DNA of 64,000 nt from Streptomyces spiroverticillatus. Its GTDB lineage: Bacteria > Actinomycetota > Actinomycetes > Streptomycetales > Streptomycetaceae. The notes under the pieces were generated by a model. The model had not been told where the DNA came from. It made no database searches and saw only the letters and a program-made list of their open reading frames with translations. Positions 61,149 through 64,000 of the stretch are shown here, piece after piece. The stretch covers positions 124,001 through 188,000 of the forward strand of contig BMUX01000004.1 of NCBI GenBank assembly GCA_014650415.1, given 5' to 3'. Made by a program: the position numbers and the translations under genes. The number at the start of each line of letters is the position of its first letter. Position 1 is the first letter of the stretch.

Positions 61149-62921
61149 ATGCGTCTCCCCCGTCCCACCACGTCCAGGGTCGCGCTCGCCGCGACCGCCG
61201 CCGCTGCCGTCACCGCGACGCTGCTCGTCCCCACCTCGGGCGACGCGGTCGCGGCCGCCCCGGCGGATCCGAACATCCCCACCGTCTGCGAGGACCGCGG
61301 GCCCGAACCGGTCGACCCCAAGTCGTACGGGATGCAGCTCGACAAGAGCTTCCTGCACCCCTCCCTCACCCCGCTGGACGAGGAGAACCCGCACCCCTTC
61401 CCGGGGCGCAACGCGGAGTACGACACGAAGTCGTACAGCAAGAACATGAAGGTCGAAGCGGCTTACGAGGGTGCGGACTTCACCCCGGACTACTTCCACA
61501 CCTGGCAGAACGTCGTGGACTTCCACGGCCGCCGCTACCTCTTCCAGTACGACCGGTCCGAGGGCCGCGTCTACGACGTGACCGACGTGAAGAAGGTCAA
61601 GGTCGTCGAGAAGCTGACCCGTGCGGACGTCGGCGGCGACGAGTCGAAGGCGAGCAAGGACTGGGCGGCCGGAGACTACTGGGGCGGGTCCACGATCCAG
61701 TGGAACAAGAAGCTCAACGCCTATGTGATGGTGGTGAGTTTCGAGGACAAGCGGCAGATCAGCGAGCTGACGGACGAGCCCGGCCACGACAAGTACGGCA
61801 ACCCGGAAGGCGTCGCGAAGCTGCGGGCCAAGAAGGGCCTGAAGGGCTTCAAGGTCTACCGGCTGGACGGGCCGCGCAAGAAGGACTGGAAGCTCCTGTC
61901 CACCGTCTCGACCGACTCCACGCAGCGGGACCCGCTCAAGAGCGACCTCGACAAGCCGCAGCAGGGCTCGGGTTCGCTGGACGTGCCGTACTGGACCGGC
62001 GGGAAGTACATGTTCCTCGCGGTCGCGCCCAATGACTCGTACGCGAACAACGAGTACCCGACGAACCTGCACTCGGCGGGCTACCAGTCGTGGGACATGT
62101 CCGACCCGGCGCACCCGAAACTGCTCGACACCTGGCACCTGCCGGGTCAGGTCACCGGCGAGTCGGCCGCGTACAAGACCAACCCGCGCTGCGGGAACCG
62201 GACCAGCTGGATGGGCGCGCGGATGCCGCTCTTCGTGCCCAAGTCGCCTGAACAGGGCGGGCGTTATGCATTCGCCGTGCAGGGCGGGCTCGGGCTCACC
62301 GTCATCGACATCTCGAACCCGGCGAAGATGAAGACCGTCGGGCACCTGGACCTGCCGTCGTCGGTGGCGGGCACCGAGGGCGACAACGTGGACGTGTCGC
62401 AGTACGAGAAGACCGGCATGGTGTACGTCTCCGGCTACCCGCTCACCGAGGACTGCTACGAGCCGTACAAGGAGATCTTCCAGGTCAACGCGAAGGACCC
62501 GGCGAACCCGCGGATCGTCGGCCGGCTGCCCCGCCCGACCCCGCCGAAGACTGCCTCCTTCACCGACTTCTGCCAGCGGCGCGGCAGCTTCGGCCCCAAG
62601 CGGACCGGCTACTACACCAACCCCGGCAAGCACGACGCGGGCGTCCTGAGTTACGGCTTCTACAACGCGGGCGTGCAGTTCTTCGACGTGACGAAGCCTC
62701 AGAAGCCCGAGATCGAGGCGTACTTCGTGCCGAAGGCGTACGGCAAGGACACCCCCGAGTACGCGTACGGCAACCAGACGCACGGCGTGTACGTCGAGTG
62801 GGACCGCAACATCGCGTGGGCGCTCACCAACCACGGCATCTACGCCCTGTCCGCCCCGAAGGTGCTCGGCAAGCCGAACCTCGGGCGGCCGGACGCCCCC
62901 TTCCGCAACAGCCAGCCGTGA
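61149..62921 (+). CDS. Secreted LVIVD-repeat (beta-propeller-like) protein
   Basis: The 590-residue protein has a signal peptide (~1-37, ALAATAAAAVTATLLVPTSGDAVA) and a body of LVIVD-type repeats (GRVYDVTDVKKVKVVEKL, YQSWDMSDPAHPKLLDTW, GLTVIDISNPAKMKTVGHL, VQFFDVTKPQKPEIEAYF) likely folding as a propeller. Several Cys pairs (CEDRG, CGNR, EDCYE, FCQRR) suggest disulfides. I do not know its function; a binding or structural role outside the cell is most likely. ATG 61149 has GGAAGGAC seven bases upstream. It is on the same strand as the solute-binding lipoprotein gene 32 bp downstream and may be transcribed with it. Confidence 0.8.
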   Translation: MRLPRPTTSRVALAATAAAAVTATLLVPTSGDAVAAAPADPNIPTVCEDRGPEPVDPKSYGMQLDKSFLHPSLTPLDEENPHPFPGRNAEYDTKSYSKNMKVEAAYEGADFTPDYFHTWQNVVDFHGRRYLFQYDRSEGRVYDVTDVKKVKVVEKLTRADVGGDESKASKDWAAGDYWGGSTIQWNKKLNAYVMVVSFEDKRQISELTDEPGHDKYGNPEGVAKLRAKKGLKGFKVYRLDGPRKKDWKLLSTVSTDSTQRDPLKSDLDKPQQGSGSLDVPYWTGGKYMFLAVAPNDSYANNEYPTNLHSAGYQSWDMSDPAHPKLLDTWHLPGQVTGESAAYKTNPRCGNRTSWMGARMPLFVPKSPEQGGRYAFAVQGGLGLTVIDISNPAKMKTVGHLDLPSSVAGTEGDNVDVSQYEKTGMVYVSGYPLTEDCYEPYKEIFQVNAKDPANPRIVGRLPRPTPPKTASFTDFCQRRGSFGPKRTGYYTNPGKHDAGVLSYGFYNAGVQFFDVTKPQKPEIEAYFVPKAYGKDTPEYAYGNQTHGVYVEWDRNIAWALTNHGIYALSAPKVLGKPNLGRPDAPFRNSQP

Positions 62922-62953
62922 CCCTCTCCCCTTCCCGAAAAGGACCGATCCCC

Positions 62954-64000
62954 ATGCGCAGAAGCACCGTCGCCCTGCCCGCACTCGCCGTCTGTTCGGC
63001 CCTGCTGGTCTCCGCCTGCGGCACCCGCTCCGAGGCCGGTGCCACGCCCGGCGGCGCGGCCGCCGGCGAGACCACCGTCGTCATCGGCTTCGACGGCCCC
63101 CTGACCGGCGACCTGTCCGCCCTCGCCATCGGTGCGAAGAACGCGGCCCAGCTCGCCGTCGACCAGGCCAACAAGAACAAGTCCGTGCCCGGTGTGAAGT
63201 TCGCCCTGAAGTCGCTGGACGACCAGGGCCAGCCCGGCACGGGACAGCAGAACGCGACCGCCCTGACCGGCGACAAGCAGGTGCTCGGCGTGGTCGGCCC
63301 GCTGAACTCGGGCGTCGCCAAGTCCATGCAGATGATCTTCGAGACGGCGAAGCTCGCCGTGGTCTCCCCGGCGACCACCAGCCCCGGCCTGACCCAGGGC
63401 GACAACTGGGCCAAGGGCACCAAGGAGCGCCGCTTCACGACGTACTTCCGCACGGCGACCACGGACGCCGTGCAGGGCCCCTTCGCCGCCCAGCACATGC
63501 ACGACACCCTCAAGCTGACGAAGGTCTTCGTCGTCGACGACAAGAAGGCGTACGGGGCGGGCCTGGCGGCCACCTTCACCGACGAGTTCAAGAAGCGCGG
63601 CGGCCAGGTCGTCGACACCGACCAGATCAACTCGGGCGAGAAGGACTTCTCCTCGGTGATCAACAAGATCAAGTCCTCGGGCGCCCAGTTCGTCTACTAC
63701 GGCGGCGAGTACCCGGACGCGGGCCCGCTGACCGGCCAGCTGAAGAAGGCGGGCGTGAAGATCCCGCTGGTCGGCGGCGACGGCATCGCGGACGCCAACT
63801 TCGTGAAGCTCGCGGGCGGCGGCGCGACCGGCGACTACTGCACGACGGTCGGCGCGCCTCTGGAGGAGGGTGCGGCGGGCAAGACCTTCGCCGCCGCGTA
63901 CAAGGCGGCCGCCTTCAAGGACCCGTACGGCGCCTACGGCGGCTACGCCTACGACTCGGCGACCACGCTGGTCGAGGCCGTGAAGGCGGTCGTCGCGGCC
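62954..64000 (+). CDS. Branched-chain amino acid-type ABC transporter solute-binding lipoprotein, 3' end outside window
   Basis: The 349 visible residues form a periplasmic-binding-protein type I fold of the LivK/Leu-Ile-Val family: lipobox LLVSAC with Cys22, then IGFDGPLTGDLSALAIGAKNAAQLAVDQAN, VLGVVGPLNSGVAKSMQ and the later FVYYGGEYPDAGPL and GDGIADANFVKLAG. Such proteins deliver amino acids or related compounds to an ABC permease. The position after the kynurenine operon hints at an aromatic or amino-acid-like ligand, but LivK proteins are often annotated broadly. ATG 62954 has AAAGGA ten bases upstream. Permease genes would lie past the window end. Confidence 0.92.
   Translation, partial: MRRSTVALPALAVCSALLVSACGTRSEAGATPGGAAAGETTVVIGFDGPLTGDLSALAIGAKNAAQLAVDQANKNKSVPGVKFALKSLDDQGQPGTGQQNATALTGDKQVLGVVGPLNSGVAKSMQMIFETAKLAVVSPATTSPGLTQGDNWAKGTKERRFTTYFRTATTDAVQGPFAAQHMHDTLKLTKVFVVDDKKAYGAGLAATFTDEFKKRGGQVVDTDQINSGEKDFSSVINKIKSSGAQFVYYGGEYPDAGPLTGQLKKAGVKIPLVGGDGIADANFVKLAGGGATGDYCTTVGAPLEEGAAGKTFAAAYKAAAFKDPYGAYGGYAYDSATTLVEAVKAVVAA

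Overview
The window is high-GC actinobacterial chromosome, almost certainly Streptomyces. The evidence is a very strong third-position G+C bias, frequent GTG starts with GGAGG-type ribosome binding sites, dense gene packing, DUF2637, DUF6328 and SAV_915-type proteins, a SpoIIE-type phosphatase with an ANTAR domain, and an iron box of the DmdR type. I see no rRNA or tRNA gene, CRISPR array, insertion sequence, integrase or prophage. I place 48 protein genes; the first (gcl) and last (an ABC solute-binding protein) run off the ends.

Layout. 1-7.4 kb: glyoxylate carboligase behind a double inverted-repeat operator, a zinc-ribbon protein with a degenerate nuclease domain, a GNAT acetyltransferase, a small membrane protein, two coupled acyl-CoA ligases and a HIT protein. 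7.4-7.9 kb: dispersed intergenic repeats. 7.9-16.4 kb: a SAV_915-like gene overlapping lysA, a YcaQ-like winged-helix protein, CorA, an MBL-fold hydrolase, an L,D-transpeptidase, an LLM/F420-type oxidoreductase with an SRPBCC protein carrying a collagen-like tail, and a DUF6328 membrane protein. 16.7-25.3 kb: a signalling operon made of a five-HAMP-repeat hybrid histidine kinase, an ANTAR-GAF-PAS-PP2C phosphatase and a phospholipase D/cardiolipin synthase-like protein. 25.2-27.7 kb: a YihY membrane protein and a GH6 cellulase.

28.2-37.2 kb is a purine catabolism block: XdhC maturation factor, AzgA-type purine permease and the three xanthine dehydrogenase subunits on the minus strand, with a PucR regulator divergent from them. 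37.3-51.5 kb is mixed: a TPR-like protein, an FhuF-type iron reductase under an iron box, a DUF2637 protein, an anti-sigma-type ATPase, a secreted protein with a possible HtaA-like domain, pyruvate:quinone oxidoreductase PoxB, a PP2C-like protein, a large secreted subtilase and a divergent HTH regulator.

51.6-61.0 kb is the highlight: a LysR regulator divergent from nine genes, each overlapping the next by 1-4 bases. Together they encode a full route from 3-hydroxykynurenine (kynureninase) through 3-hydroxyanthranilate ring cleavage, ACMS decarboxylation, semialdehyde oxidation, 2-aminomuconate deamination, decarboxylation, hydration and aldol cleavage to pyruvate and acetyl-CoA. The upstream steps (tryptophan dioxygenase, formamidase, kynurenine monooxygenase) are not in the window. 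A secreted LVIVD-repeat protein and a branched-chain-amino-acid-type solute-binding lipoprotein follow on the same strand.

All function calls come from reading translated sequence and recalling family motifs; no database search was run.
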